DNA of 64,000 nucleotides from Panopea generosa. Taxonomy: Eukaryota > Mollusca > Bivalvia > Adapedonta > Hiatellidae. The notes beneath the pieces were generated by a model. The model was not told where the DNA came from. It saw nothing but the letters and a program-made list of their open reading frames with translations, and made no database searches. The translations under genes were made by a program, and so were the position numbers. This document shows, piece by piece, positions 63,436 to 64,000 of this stretch. The stretch's first letter is position 1. Each line of letters begins with the position of its first letter. Location: NCBI GenBank assembly GCA_029582155.1, contig CM055900.1, positions 45,322,236 to 45,386,235 on the forward strand. The letters are read 5' to 3'.

Positions 63436-64000
63436 TCTAAATACAATAGAATAGGTTTACGGGTTTTCCCCGTGGAGGTAAATTCTATGTTCTATGTCAC
63501 GTGGCAGCTTTGTAAAACTACCTGACGAAATATGAGACTTGATCAATTTTTGAAACATGTTTCCTTACCCACACTTTGAAACCGTATATATTTTATTTTC
63601 AAGCCCACGACAATATTTTACAACTTTTGTTGTAGGAAAATGTTAAAAAAAAAGATAGACGTTACGTCAAAATAATGACATCAACCTATATTTCGATCAC
63701 GTTTTATTTACATACAAGAACAGGGTCAGTGATATATTTATACATAAATTAACATATTTAAACACATAATGTGCGGGGATATTAACATATGTATTTTCTT
63801 GTAGATCTATGTACTTTAAATGTCGACATCTTTGTAGACGTCTCACTACACAGTTAAGGTCCTTTTTGTCACGGTAGCAAGATTCTTGAGCTTACAAAAA
63901 TCCCTATGTATTTTATTTTGGAATATTTTTCAAATGGTGCATACGTTTTTTTTATTTCTTTCTGCAGATAAGATGCAATATACAAAGTTTGTTTTGATAT
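63436..64000. other. window end, nothing recognised
   Basis: AT-rich sequence. No OPLAH exon, receptor exon or other supported feature. Confidence 0.45.

Overview
This window is AT-rich, intron-rich animal DNA, not bacterial. Short exons bounded by GT/AG introns, tRNA-derived SINEs, a BEL/Pao LTR retrotransposon, a mariner remnant and many minisatellites point to an invertebrate. Several repeat families look like those of bivalve molluscs, so a bivalve is my best guess; that is an inference, not proof.

Layout. 0.55-2.6 kb: a ~412-bp tandem satellite with higher-order structure. 5.96-22.50 kb, minus strand: a nine-coding-exon gene that I assembled from splice sites and phases. It reads without interruption for 522 codons and predicts a type I membrane receptor: signal peptide, lectin-like module, WSC domain, second lectin-like module, short stalk, transmembrane helix, and a 202-residue tail with twelve tyrosines. 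Its introns hold a mariner copy and a minisatellite built from the gene's own transmembrane exon and splice donor. 29.28-46.44 kb, plus strand: the first ~434 codons of 5-oxoprolinase (OPLAH), in eleven exons. One exon is a single base short, and exon 11 is split by a ~960-bp inverted-repeat element that could behave as a new intron. The C-terminal two thirds of the enzyme was not found in the window. 48.7-49.9 kb: a decayed LINE. 50.48-53.49 kb, minus strand: a truncated, frameshifted second copy of the receptor gene, with a recognisable copy of the upstream sequence. 54.12-62.19 kb, minus strand: a BEL/Pao element with ~99% similar LTRs and a 5-bp target duplication but several broken frames.

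The two genes lie on opposite strands and show no sign of working together. The receptor is the most interesting item. It pairs carbohydrate-type ectodomains with a phospho-tyrosine-type tail, has a degraded duplicate 30 kb away, and carries a self-derived splice-donor minisatellite beside the exon that joins the membrane helix to the tail. OPLAH would act in the gamma-glutamyl (glutathione) cycle, but this copy may be damaged. Isolated one-base frame breaks in both OPLAH and the retrotransposon mean assembly indels must be kept in mind.
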